Of a stretch of 19,371 bases of DNA, positions 9,976 to 19,371 are shown in pieces. The stretch spans positions 1 to 19,371 of the forward strand of contig CAJVPP010001540.1 in the NCBI GenBank assembly GCA_910592005.1, written 5' to 3'. Position numbers and translations under genes: made by a program. Numbering within the stretch: the stretch's first letter is position 1; the number at the start of each line of letters is the position of its first letter. Below the pieces are notes generated by a model that ran no database searches, was not told the DNA's origin, and saw nothing but the letters and a program-made list of their open reading frames with translations. The DNA comes from Funneliformis mosseae (lineage: Eukaryota > Glomeromycota > Glomeromycetes > Glomerales > Glomeraceae).

Positions 9976-12736
9976 ATAGGTGACAACCATCATAGTTATT
10001 CCTAGAATCATTTATAAGACTAAATTAACTTTCCTACTATCTACATTCTGCAATATGATGATGGTTTCATTCAAAGCATTCTTCAAGAATAAACTGTAAT
10101 TAACTAAGTCCTTACTAGCACTAATTATTCATTCCACCTTTAGATACAATTTAGCTCACCTTTACGATAAATAAATGCTAACCAAATCCTCAGATTTACT
10201 AAAGATGATAAATGATATTGCTTTACTAGAAAATACTGCTAGATTGAGAATCATGCAACTCCAACTCTTAGAATGATTACACTTATTACCAATTACCAAT
10301 TAGCCATATGATAATCCTTCTCAATTTAAAGACTGGTGATCAGTTTTCCTCTCAGCTGCCAAATTAGATAGTTTTACTTTCAGTAAATGTTTAGACGAAC
10401 ATTTCAAATACTCTCAAATCATGGGTAGCTCTATACCCATTTCATCTATTCTATCTAATAATATATATAGGAAGTCTATCAAGAATATTCAGATCCTTTC
10501 AATAATGTTTGTAAATCAAATTATCGCAATAGATAGATGTTACCTCTTTACCTCATTTGATATCAACTGGTTTTATAATACAAATATATCACATGCATCT
10601 TGGTTTCAAAAATTAGAATCCCAACTTCTGCCTAACACCTCCTCTAGAAAAATGATGATAACTTGTTCACCACACTCGTCTATTTGTAACTGACCTACTA
10701 CTATCATCCATCCAAATAAAAGAGAATGGAAATAATAACCCCACTTTTGTGATCATTTGGTCTAATCAATTTTTGACCCCTATTATTGGAAAAGTTAAAG
10801 CCATTAATAATGATACAATATTTATCCAACACTACATAGCCACATATGATATAAACCTTAGAGTAGATATCAACCCTTGCAATAGATGTAGCCTCTTCGA
10901 TCCTACAGTAATTGTTATAAATATTTGAACAAATATTCACAATTCTTGTATCATGAAACTTCCATTCCAATTTTGCACAGAGATCAAAATACAGTACAAC
11001 AAATACATAGGATGGAGATCCAGCCTTTCTGACCTTATGCTATAAAAGGTTACATTTTCCAAACTTACTAACCCTTATCAATACCCAATAAAGTCTTTGC
11101 CAGACCTAACTGTTCTTCCGTTTGACAGTCATTCAATTATATTACTTAATACTCTCAAATCTAATTTTACTCCTGCTATTTCTCTTCAATTTTATACTGA
11201 CGGTTCTCTTACTTCTTTAGGTTTCTCAAACTGCCAGTTGAGTATTGCGTGGTTACAAACTGATCTAAATTGGCCATCACTTTCTTTCAATACTACTCTT
11301 TTATCACCAAGTCCTTCTTCCACATTGGCTGAAATTGTAGCTATATTAGCTGCGGTATATGTTTTATTTTATGACTCTTGTATAGAAATTTGTACTGATT
11401 CCCAAGTCACTATCTTCTTTTTTCACAAATTATCATTCATCTTCTGAGACTCCTTATCAATTAATCCTGCTTTTAAAATCTCATATTTTCACATTTGGTC
11501 AATATTCTTCAGCCTTATTGCTCAATACAACATCTCTATTTCGTTTACCAAGGTACAAGCTCACAAAGATGATCATTGTAATAATACTGTTGACAAATTA
11601 GCAAAACAACTTCCTGCTTAACCATTATCAATTAACAAAGACTATCTAAGTTCAGATTATTACCTATGTTATGCTTCCAGTCCAATAATAGCTCCTTATC
11701 AGCTATTTATTAAAATAAAATACAAGCGGTATGAGCAGAGTCTTTGCTTTCACTACCTCACCTCAACAAATATTGTAATAAACTTATAGATTGGCCTCTT
11801 CTCTTTAAGATCCTAAATGACGAAGAATCATCTCACAAAATATCATTTATAGGTTGTTTTAAAAAGAAATTTAAAATTAGAATGTTACTTCAACTGCTTC
11901 CTACCTTAAAGGTAATTAACTCTCGTATTCCTACACTATACACTTCAACAAGATGTATTTGTTGTCACTCTTACACCGAAGATTTTGAACACTTATGGCT
12001 CTGTTCTAGTAATCAACCTAATATTATTGAGTTAATCAACACATACAAGACCAAATTTATCACCTAATTTTCTGAGTTAAATACTCTTAAAGATGATGAT
12101 CTAGTTCAAAAAATACTATCAGATCCTATTTGAAATACATCACCTACCTCCACAGAATTTTGTTTCTTAGACATAATTAAAGGGATTATACCATTATCTT
12201 TATCAAATAAAGTAACAGCTTGTCTTTCTGCCAAAGATTTATCACATAGTTTCTTGTCCTCCTTCTATTATGAGGTTTCCACATCTTGTTATGAGATATG
12301 GTTACAAAAGAATGTTGCACTAAACGATTGGAAAATTGCAAATAACTGAAAAAGATTATACCATTCCTTGTGTCTCCTCAGGTTTCTCACATTCATTTCC
12401 CATTCCCTTAACCTCATACCCTACATCCTTTATAGCGGCTACTGCCTATGACTCTCACTGGTTAAATTTTTAGAACGGCAGTAATCAGACCCTCCCTTTC
12501 AGACGTTTGATAACTATACAATAGTTTAGTTTAGTTAGGTTTTTCTTTTTTTTTCTTTTCTATTTATAGTCTAGTTCAGTAAAGTGCAAGATTAGTATTG
12601 ATAAAGTAGTTTAGTTTAAATTAATTTATAGATATTTTTGTATTTTCTATTTTATTATATGTACTCAGTATTATATAAATTTAATAAAGATTATGCAAAA
12701 CTGCCGCACTTCAAAAAAAAAAAAAAAAAAAAAAAA
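9976..12736 (+). mobile_element. LINE (RNase H-bearing non-LTR retrotransposon), 5'-truncated, degenerate
   Basis: The copy runs from the tail of the reverse transcriptase to a 24-nt poly(A) (12713-12736). Its 3' UTR carries AATAAAG about 30 bases before the tail. From left to right: RT thumb/linker-like segments (9980-10690), a linker with NPCNRCSLF, RNase H (about 11190-11630), a zinc knuckle, a C-terminal block, then the 3' UTR. The YADD-type RT core and everything before it are absent; the left border lies against the DDE transposon. The last roughly 1.2 kb pair with the minus-strand copy at 6756-8110. The 3' UTRs look about 85-90% alike by eye. Confidence 0.88.
9980..12348 (+). pseudogene. 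LINE ORF2 remnant: RT C-terminus, RNase H, CCHC knuckle
   Basis: The frame is broken by many stops and shifts, yet the domains are readable. RNase H motifs: FYTDGSLTSLG (first Asp, about 11196), SSTLAEIVAI (Glu), IEICTDSQV (third Asp), and HKDDHCNNTVDKLAKQL (His and last Asp, about 11560-11620), so all expected catalytic residues are present. A knuckle C-x2-C-x8-H-x3-C follows (CICCHSYTEDFEHLWLC, about 11955-12005). The block ACLSAKDLSH near 12215 is shared with the other copy. Such a protein would normally make and integrate LINE cDNA; this copy cannot. RNase H places it among RNase H-carrying LINE clades, but I cannot name the clade. Confidence 0.82.
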
Positions 12737-12796
12737 TCAACATAAATAACCCTTTACACTGTTAAGAAAAATCCTGTTGATAGGCTAATAGAATTT

Positions 12797-13115
12797 TTAT
12801 ACTGATATACTTATCTCCTCAGAAGTGCCACTATCTACGTACTCATTATTCAATATAATATGATCATAATATTTCACTTATAAAATAGCGTACCTGTAGT
12901 ATAATTTGAATAAGTTTTTTAGAACATTCAAAATCTATACTATGTGAGTTTTTTATCAAATTAACTGCTTTTTCTATAATGCCTCTTAATTTATCTTTAC
13001 TAATCCAAGGATTTTCTTCTAACCCTTAGTAAATAACGGAGTCTACCATTAAATATTCAGTCTTTACGCTGGTCAAATATTCTACAGTTTTTATATATAA
13101 ATATTCTGAAGACAT
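12797..13115 (-). pseudogene. Small broken gene of unknown family
   Basis: An ATG at 13115 opens MSSEYLYIKTVEYLTSVKTE..., reads through one TAA (about 13028), and continues in the same frame with GLEENPWISKDKLRGIIEKA to IQIILQ near 12893, where a GTACGC donor-like site follows. A second frame, NNEYVDSGTSEEISISV, ends at the stop at 12797. The codon pattern looks like real protein, but the internal stop and the unclear second junction suggest a broken gene. Family not recognised. It could instead be a live gene with an intron I mis-set. Confidence 0.35.
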
Positions 13116-14084
13116 AATAATGAAAGTAGTCAAAATATAATGTTGGAAGCTTGCTAAGTAAAGTAAAAAAAAATAATGTAAAGGCGTAATAATTTTACTA
13201 TATTACCCTTTTAAATAACTCCATTTACATTCTCTTTAGGCTTGTATTCATATTAGGGGAAAGAGACAGGAGAATATGCAACGGACTCTTATACCGAAAC
13301 TTTGTGTTCGAGAATAAGGACATGTGGAATATGCATTAAAAATCTCAACAGTATATACTTTAATGAGGATCAAAAACATGTTAATTTATGTTATACATGT
13401 TTACATGCATTGGCCTTAAGGCGCTGGAGATATGTATATACATACTTTTTTTTTTATTTCAATTATCCGATCGCTCAGTAATAAAGGCCTACTAATATTA
13501 TATAAATATACTTCAGTCAAAATCTAGTAGGAATAGCCTATAGTAATGCAATACTCTTGAAGAAATAAATTTATAAATAAATGCTATTCTGATAGATAGG
13601 GAAAAAATTTGAAATATTTTGGGAATTGATTTCTTATGTGTGAAAATCAATTTGTTATACAAGCAGTTTACATAGAGTTATAGATGATTTGTGATGTATC
13701 ACCTATTACATCATATATACTTTAACAAGAATTAGAAATACGTTTTATTTATATCGCACACTGTTCTCTTACATATATTAACCTTAAGGTACTTTGCATA
13801 GTTGAACAGTATATTATTTCATTAAGATAATATTCAGAATCTAGGTCAAGGTTTGATCTAGAAAATTCAGTGCATAAACTCACAATTATCATCTAAGTCT
13901 GTGAAATTTATTGTAATATCTTTTTTTCCGTAAATATGATATATATATTTTAACGGCAAATCACATATAGGTTTTTCCATTTCTAATGATTTACTCTTAT
14001 ATGTCTCGTATTCTGAAATTCTGATGAAGAATGTATAATTATATTTTTTTTATGAATATTACTATAATATTCAGGATTCTGTGG
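13116..14084. other. AT-rich stretch without a recognisable gene
   Basis: All frames on both strands are closed at short range. I see no poly(A), terminal repeat or structured RNA. Scattered stretches on the minus strand may be the downstream end of the broken gene that lies to the right. Confidence 0.4.
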
Positions 14085-15424
14085 CTATTTTAACATGTCA
14101 AGCCAATATGTATCTCTAACAACCATATAGCCTTGCTGATATAATAATTTCCTAATAAGTATGTGTGTTATAAAAGCTAATCGTCTCTATAATTAGACTC
14201 TCTTCTCATATATCCAAGTAGTAGTAAAATAAATGTTATGCTGATTTTTTATATAAAATTGGTCAATTACATAATTAGATTCTATTAGTTTTTCATTAAT
14301 GAAATAATATGTTTTACCACGAGGAACTATACCTAAAAACTTCATATCATCAGGAGTACCATCATTTCTTACTATCTCTCAAACTCGTTTTGCTAAAGAT
14401 TCAGGTCTTTTCTTGTAATTCCTATAAGCTTGCTGGATAACTGTCATATAGAAATTCTTAAACTGATAGTTATATTGTCTCGCAATCAAGAATCCCCAAG
14501 ATCGCTTCATTGATCTTCTTGAACTTCTCAAAAAATACTTTATTAAAATAGATTAGAAGATCTAATCTAGAATAGGCAGATCATACATAACGTCTGCATG
14601 TGATACATGAAATGATTACAGTTTCAGCCGTAATTTCATTACATGTAGATTATGTAGTCATAAAAAAAATAATTTATGAATCTAGTAAAGATAAATAATG
14701 TTATTATTCAGTCAAAAGTAATAGTCAGAATCAGTTAATTAAATTACCGTGATTTCTGTTCTATCTCCCAATCTCAACACAGTACCTTTTGGCTGTTTTG
14801 CATATAGAGACGAGATAAATATTTTACTAGAAGTAGGTAAAATCATTTCTTAGTTATCAGAGGTAACAGGAGCACTTGCTATAGTATTTTTTACTATAGT
14901 TGTGGATTTGACCTTGAAGCAAAAGTAATTCCAATGATTTTTCATCAAATCTTCAAACTCAACTTCATAGATCCATCGTCCCTAACTACTATAATATTCT
15001 TTTCTTCACCAATTTCTAGCATTTTAAGTAAATAGCCATTTGACTTTTATGGATACTATGTTTACGATATTGGAAGTAATCTTTATATAACTCACCATTA
15101 ATATAGTATGTTTTAGATTCTACTTACCCAAATGAATTGAAAAGACAGTATACATGGTATAAACTATATTTTCGCTTAGAAATTAGTTCTTGTAAAGGAA
15201 CCCTTATATGAACAGCCTATTGTTGAGGTGTTTCATGAGGTTTAATAATGGATAAATAATCACATTATTTTTCTATTTCAACCACTTTTTCATACCATAG
15301 TTATCAGTTTGAGGTCGATAGTTAAAAACATGTTCCATATCATATTCGGGATAGAGATTGATAGATTTGGGTATAGTTTTATTATAAATCTTATCTAATA
15401 TGATCTTAACCATTGCACTAGGCA
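14085..15424 (-). pseudogene. Degenerate multi-exon gene of unknown family
   Basis: The minus strand from an ATG near 15424 gives long protein-like pieces broken by stops and shifts: MPSAMVKIILDKIYNKTIPK, YPEYDMEHVFNYRPQTDNYG, INGELYKDYFQYRKHSIHKS, VEFEDLMKNHWNYFCFKVKS, FISSLYAKQPKGTVLRLGDR. A likely intron follows (GTAATT at about 14747 to TAG near 14682). Then come YRNYKKRPESLAKRV, IVRNDGTPDDMKFLGIVPRG and KTYYFINEKLIESNYVIDQF. At least seven stops and several shifts show it is dead. The pieces look like one protein of about 450 aa, perhaps a repeat-family or transposon protein of this lineage. I recognise no catalytic motif and do not assign a function. Confidence 0.6.
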
Positions 15425-15670
15425 TAATTAATAAATTAGTAACTTAGTGAATTATAGTGAATTGAAGCAAATTATAACAATTTATTAACTTATAGTGTTT
15501 TTATCAATTTTAGCTGATTTATCAATATTATACTCTAATAAATATCAAATTCATTTTTATTCAGATTTTTTTTTGATTCAGCCTCTTTTGATCAAAGATC
15601 TTTAGGAGAAAAGTTTGAATTTCATCACCCGAAGTTTTATGAACAAGGGGACGTATCACATGCAAGCTCC
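15425..15670. other. AT-rich spacer
   Basis: No gene or repeat is visible. It separates the broken minus-strand gene from the promoter-like DNA to the right. Confidence 0.4.
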
Positions 15671-15881
15671 CTGCCAGTTTCTCGATAGTTCTAGAAGTGT
15701 TCTAGGCGCTGGCAAGTATCTATAAATCATGAGATGATCGGCCAATCAGATTTCACCATCCTTGATCTATTGACATGATAGCTAAGTCACCGTTATTATT
15801 CGATTAATCAATCTAATACATCATTTGATATTTTCTTCATAAAACAGGCATTCTTAGAGAAATTTTTCACTATGTAAAAAT
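15671..15881 (+). promoter_or_regulatory. Promoter-like region with heat-shock-element-like motif, TATA and CCAAT
   Basis: Alternating TTC/GAA units occur at 15679-15702 (TTCTCGATAGTTC, then TTCTAGAAGTGTTC), close to the nTTCnnGAAn heat-shock-factor pattern though one gap is a base too long. They are framed by the inverted hexamers TGCCAG (15672-15677) and CTGGCA (15709-15714). TATAAA (15721-15726) and CCAAT (15742-15746) follow, and an ATG with a plausible coding frame begins at 15882. The order is sensible for a promoter, but each motif alone is weak. Confidence 0.4.
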
Positions 15882-15995
15882 ATGTCTTCTATCGAGTGGA
15901 CTGACGCTCAGCTTCGCATTATTATTGATGAAAGAAAACAAAGAAATGCCAAGTACCATGCTACTCCAATAAGAAGAAACAACTTTTTTGAATAG
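15882..15995 (+). pseudogene. Truncated N-terminus of a Myb/SANT-like (trihelix-type) protein
   Basis: The 37-codon frame starts MSSIEWTDAQLRIIIDERKQ and continues RNAKYHATPIRRNNFFE before TAG. The W-T-D/E-x-Q-x6-DERKxRN pattern is that of the first helix of Myb/SANT-like DNA-binding domains, which run for about 80-100 residues, so only the opening is present. The following bases (15996-16120) do not continue the domain in any frame I can read. Either the gene has been cut by a deletion or insertion, or a further exon is unrecognisable. A DNA-binding role is inferred from the family only. Confidence 0.5.
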
Positions 15996-16432
15996 AAAAT
16001 ACAAATTATTTCATTGGAGAGGTTGTGGTTAATCAAACAATTTTCGAACATGAAAGCTGGCATACATAAGTTAAAAAATATGGCTATAGTATATATTATA
16101 TAAAGTTTAATGTTTAACACATAATCAATATATCATTATGACTGCAAAAGTCTTTCGCTCGATTCTATCAACTCTTAACACATGTTTAATCATTCACGCA
16201 TTCCATTTCAGAATGTCAATTACTTATCTCAATGTACTCACATCACACCACCCACATGTAACATAAAAATCACAAGCCTGATGCAAGCAATAAATTTTTT
16301 ATTTAAGATTTTTTACCGTGTAATTAATATTTTGATATTTATACATGATATAAACAATTCATATATATGATTTTTTAGTATTGAAACAGATGATGTACAC
16401 TTTAAAAATAAAAACTAACGCATGGTATATTT
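15996..16432. other. Spacer and 3' flank
   Basis: No open frame worth calling. The right part is probably the 3' untranslated end of the minus-strand gene that stops at 16433. Confidence 0.4.
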
Positions 16433-18455
16433 TCAATCATCAAATTTCTTTTGTAGAAGTTCTTTCAAAGCCATGGGAATCTTTAAGATACTTCGAACTG
16501 ATTTTCCTTTATAATGGTCAACTTTTAAATCGAGTTTTTGCATTAATGAAATTTGATTCATAACTTCTTTCTGAGAATCACAGAAATTCTGTTATCAACT
16601 TAAAGAATAATAAGAAATATGAATAATTTTACTTACGTGAAAAATACCCATAATAAATAGAATTTGCTTGTACTTTGCTCTAGCGTCAAATGAAAAAGGA
16701 AATAAAGCGGAACCTAATTCTGATGCAAGAAAGGAACCATCATTCAACATATTGAGAGAATAAAATGTGATTCGATATTCTAATAACCAAGTACAGTGTA
16801 GAATCAGTAAGTTTAATTATTATTCACAAATAAATAGAAAATGCCTGCCAATTACTTGAAAACTAAACACTTTAATCCGTGTCGCAACCTCAACAGAAAG
16901 GTCAAGATGATCAAGTAAAATTGATATCAAATTCAGAATGTCTGTGTGCAATGATTTTTTCATATCACCTGTGGTATGACGTTTTGTTGGCAACGACGGT
17001 GGACCCAAAACTTTCATATGAAGAATTTCTTTATCATCCAATAACCGGACCCCTTTCAGGATTGGTTGGATTAATTAAGGAGCCCTAATGGTGGAATCAC
17101 AAATATGCATTTGTTGCTTACCTCTTATATCCACCTTAATAATACCGGAATTGGTGGTCGATTTTGTTAATTTACCTGCCGAAGAATGTGATTCTATCCA
17201 ATCAATGCATATTTTTCCAAAGGTTGTTTTGTAAAATTTAAAGAGGGAAGAAATATTTTGTATGATGTATTTTCGTTTTCCAATTCTTCTTGACATATCG
17301 GGAAAGATATCAACCAAATTATAGCTGGAATTAGGAAGCAAGGTTTAGTGCTAGCCATCAAAAAAACAACAATGGCAAAATAAAACTTACAAATCCATTA
17401 GAATTTTTTCACAATACAGGCGAAAGTGATTTCCTTTGTCTTCTTTGATTTCTTGCATGATTGACATCTTAAATTCATCTTTCTTTCTGTAAAATTGACA
17501 GCAAAGATATGAACATCTTGAACGTCCAACATGTTAGTACGCGAAAACTTACTTTAAAAGCATTGTCGAAGTAGGCCTCTAGAGGTTTAGCCCATAAAGG
17601 GGGTGCATCACTAAGAACTCGGTTGTGTTTCAAACAATTTTCCAGGGCGTCAAGATAACTAATATACGACAAAAATATCAAATTAACTTGCTCCAAGTCA
17701 GATGCCCGTCATGAATATATGAACTCACCGAACAATCTCCACATCATGCATATTTCGCTTATTTGGAGTAGAAAGAAATTTTTCTTTATTTGGAGGAGAT
17801 CTGGGTGGTGATCTATCGGTTAGATTTTCATCAGTTGACTGTGATTCGCTAGAGTTTTTATTATCGTCTAAGTCTTCATCACTGTCAGGTAATTTCACTC
17901 TTTTAGTCTTTCGTCTTGCGCTTGCGCTTTTTTTAGATGAATCTTTCGAATTTCGCTTTCCAAGTATTGGAGTATTAAATGTAGAATTATATTCATTATG
18001 TACTTCGAAGTTCATTTCAATTATGTTTGTCACCGTTACGCTCTGTTTATATATATTGAAATAAACTGAATAAATATTTTCTGAATTTTTTTACGAGAAT
18101 AGTATTCGTACCTTCGTTCTCTCTTTCTTCCAGTCCTCCCAATCGCTTTTGTATTCTCCCTTCTAATTATATGGTAGGTAATTAGCTAAAGCAAGGAATA
18201 TAAACAATATAAAATATAAATACAGCTCACAGACGTTAAATTTGTCTGAGTGTTGTTAAGCTTATCAGAGATTGTTATATTACTGTTGCGCTTTATTGCT
18301 TTCGTAATTATAGAGGAATATTTATTTATGGATCTTGATCTATCGACAGTATCTATATAACGAAAGAAGGAAAGAGGGGTAGGGTTGCTACTTAGCCACA
18401 TCCAATTTACCAGAGACTCTTCATGTTGCTTTCGTACACCTGGGTTTTTAACCAT
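16433..18455 (-). CDS. Conserved-looking orphan protein, 9 exons, 491 aa
   Basis: Exons (minus): 18455-18231, 18162-18112, 18042-17729, 17658-17553, 17482-17391, 17324-17122, 17052-16849, 16779-16637, 16570-16433. Joined they give 492 codons without a stop, and the eight introns are 66-70 nt. Seven are GT-AG; the intron at 16848-16780 must start GC to keep the frame and avoid a TAA. The N-terminus has no known domain. Residues about 123-160 are Ser/Lys/Arg-rich with a likely nuclear localisation signal (RRKTKRVK, 135-142) followed by an acidic run. The C-terminal half (about 230-446) holds LYCEKILMDF, DMSRRIGKRKYI, DWIESHSSAGKLTKS, NSGIIKVDIRGV, EILHMKVLGPP, and TKRHTTGDMKKSLHTDILNL. I recall this block as a repeated family in Rhizophagus-type genomes; no function is established. 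A nuclear role is inferred. Upstream of the ATG an in-frame stop supports the start. Confidence 0.8.
16780..16848 (-). other. Putative GC-AG intron
   Basis: The 69-nt segment begins GCAGGC and ends TTATTAG, with a branch-point-like TTACTGATT near its 3' side. Removing it joins FSFQVI to YRITFYSLNML in frame. Using the nearby GTAATT donor with the same acceptor shifts the frame into a stop, and reading through meets TAA. Its length equals those of the other introns of the gene. Confidence 0.6.
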
Positions 18456-18923
18456 TTGTAATTTTATTTATAGTTTATGTCGTATTAACAAGACGCGAGA
18501 TGTTTAACGAGACACGAGATGATGATCAATTCTAGATCGGACTGGAAATAAATAGCCAATCAGATTATTGTTACAATTAAGCACAATTTGTACAGCTCGA
18601 TCGAATCATGTTGTAAACAATAAATATGGTTGGTTACTGGCACGCATCACGTTAGTTTATCAGGATCGATCAGAGGTGAACACCTATTTTCGTGAATCGG
18701 TTTAACTGACCGCTGATCGATTTAATAACCAATCATTTAAGAGACATTTTGCGGTCAATCTGATCCGATCTAGAATTGAACAGGATTTATGATCCTCATC
18801 AAAAACGTAGATCGTCTTGGTCGAGTCGATAAATTTGTTGTTTTGAGCTTGTATTGAGCAGATACACAAGACACCACGTATTATAATTTTCTTGACGCGT
18901 CTTTTCCTTACTATCCCTATTAC
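18456..18923. promoter_or_regulatory. Upstream region of the orphan gene with a perfect 16-bp inverted repeat
   Basis: No credible gene. TCAATTCTAGATCGGA (18526-18541) is repeated in inverted orientation at 18764-18779, with a 222-bp spacer. The imperfect direct repeat GACGCGAGATG / GACACGAGATG lies at 18492-18502 and 18511-18521. A CCAAT box (plus) is at about 18555. The arms may be regulatory-protein sites or ends of a small non-autonomous element. An open frame on the minus strand at 18702-18938 lies across the repeat arm and lacks protein character. Confidence 0.4.
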
Positions 18924-19371
18924 TACCGGGGGGAACAAAAGTATTGCACGCTTTTATTTTTTCAATAATTTTTTATTTTTTACGGAAACATACAAATTTT
19001 TTTTATTTTTCGAAAACTGACATTAATATTTAATATGTCCTCCATTGGCATCGATCACAGCCTGAATTCTATTTGGCATTGATCTTGCGATATCGCATTC
19101 TACGCTTCTTTTACCGCCTTTTCAAGCTCAGGAATGCTTGAAGGTTGAGGATTGCATTTTCGAATTTTTACCTCAACTATAGACCACATATTCTCAATTG
19201 GGTTAAGATCAGAACTTTGAGCAGGTCATGGAAGTAAATCTACCTTTTGAGAAAGCAAAAACTCTCGTGCAACCTTCAAAGTGTGAACTGGCGTATTGTC
19301 TTCCTGAAAAATAAATTTTTTTTTTGTTTTTCGGGAAAATTCCTTGAGTGTTGGAACTGCATAAGTGGCAA
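18924..19371 (-). mobile_element. Tc1/mariner element, 3' part, runs off the window
   Basis: The left terminus reads CCGGGGGGAACAAAAGTATT (18926-18945) and continues GCACGC. This resembles Tc1-type terminal repeats (AACAAAAGTATTGCAC core). A TA at 18924-18925 fits the expected target duplication. The transposase lies inside on the minus strand. The other terminus is beyond 19371. Confidence 0.85.
19023..19371 (-). pseudogene. Tc1-like transposase C-terminal part, inactivated
   Basis: The frame is open to the window edge, starting at ATYAVPTLKEFSRKTKKK. It shows the Tc1 hallmarks FQEDNTPVHT (second catalytic Asp) and SSDLNPIENMW (final Glu), with 34 residues between the Asp and the Glu, the classic DD34E spacing. 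It ends with the usual Tc1 tail in a shifted frame (ARSMPNRIQAVIDANGGHIK, stop at 19025-19023). Two in-frame stops, LLP*PAQ at about 19228 and KEA*NAI at about 19105, sit where Tc1 proteins have tryptophan, so both are TGG to TGA/TAG changes. A frameshift follows the second. The copy cannot encode an active enzyme. The first catalytic Asp is outside the window. Confidence 0.88.

Noticed and set aside
10704..10970. 88-codon minus-strand open frame
   Set aside because: Antisense to the LINE linker region, which matches LINE order on the plus strand.
15908..16120. 70-codon minus-strand hydrophobic frame
   Set aside because: Antisense to the Myb/SANT-like fragment and typical of AT-rich chance frames.
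16879..17088. 69-codon plus-strand open frame
   Set aside because: Antisense to exon 7 of the orphan gene, whose exons join in frame.
18702..18938. 78-codon minus-strand open frame
   Set aside because: Overlaps the inverted-repeat arm and the Tc1 terminus; composition not protein-like.
1..19371. tRNA, rRNA and CRISPR arrays
   Set aside because: I looked for T-loop (GGTTCGAAT-like) boxes and spaced direct repeats on both strands and saw none convincing.

Overview
This looks like a stretch of an AT-rich, repeat-loaded fungal genome. It has two multi-exon genes with very short introns (65-94 nt) and fungal-type donors (GTAAGT, GTAATT, GTATTT). It also has eroded LINEs, a fungal DDE transposon and a Tc1 element, with long non-coding AT-rich stretches. 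Protein style (a ZNFX1-like helicase, a Myb/SANT-like fragment, an orphan multi-exon family) and base composition fit an arbuscular mycorrhizal fungus (Glomeromycotina, Rhizophagus-like). That placement is from memory of such genomes, not from a search. Nothing bacterial (operons, ribosome binding sites, CRISPR) is present.

Layout. 1-731: AT-rich DNA ending in a retroelement 3' end with a 24-nt poly(A), with a small GC-rich hairpin near 314-329. 1364-5718 (minus): an intact 14-exon gene for a 1,123-aa UPF1-like SF1 helicase with NF-X1-type zinc fingers, related to ZNFX1/Hrr1. Every exon junction was phased by hand and stays in frame. 5719-6755: its upstream DNA and unassigned sequence. 6756-12736: a transposon nest, with a LINE 3' half on the minus strand, a degenerate DDE transposon in the middle, and a longer LINE copy on the plus strand (RT tail, RNase H, zinc knuckle, poly(A)). 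The two LINE copies form a large inverted repeat. 12797-15424: two broken minus-strand genes, one small and one of unknown family with many stops. 15590-15995: a promoter-like stretch (HSE-like motif, TATAAA, CCAAT) leading into a cut-off N-terminus of a Myb/SANT-like protein. 16433-18455 (minus): a second apparently intact gene, 9 exons and 491 aa, of no function I can name; one intron appears to be GC-AG. 18924-19371: the 3' part of a dead Tc1/mariner element running off the window.

No joint pathway can be shown. The one functional thread is that the helicase belongs to a family used in small-RNA silencing in fungi and animals. It sits next to a pair of inverted retroelements that could give double-stranded RNA if read through. 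That link is inference.
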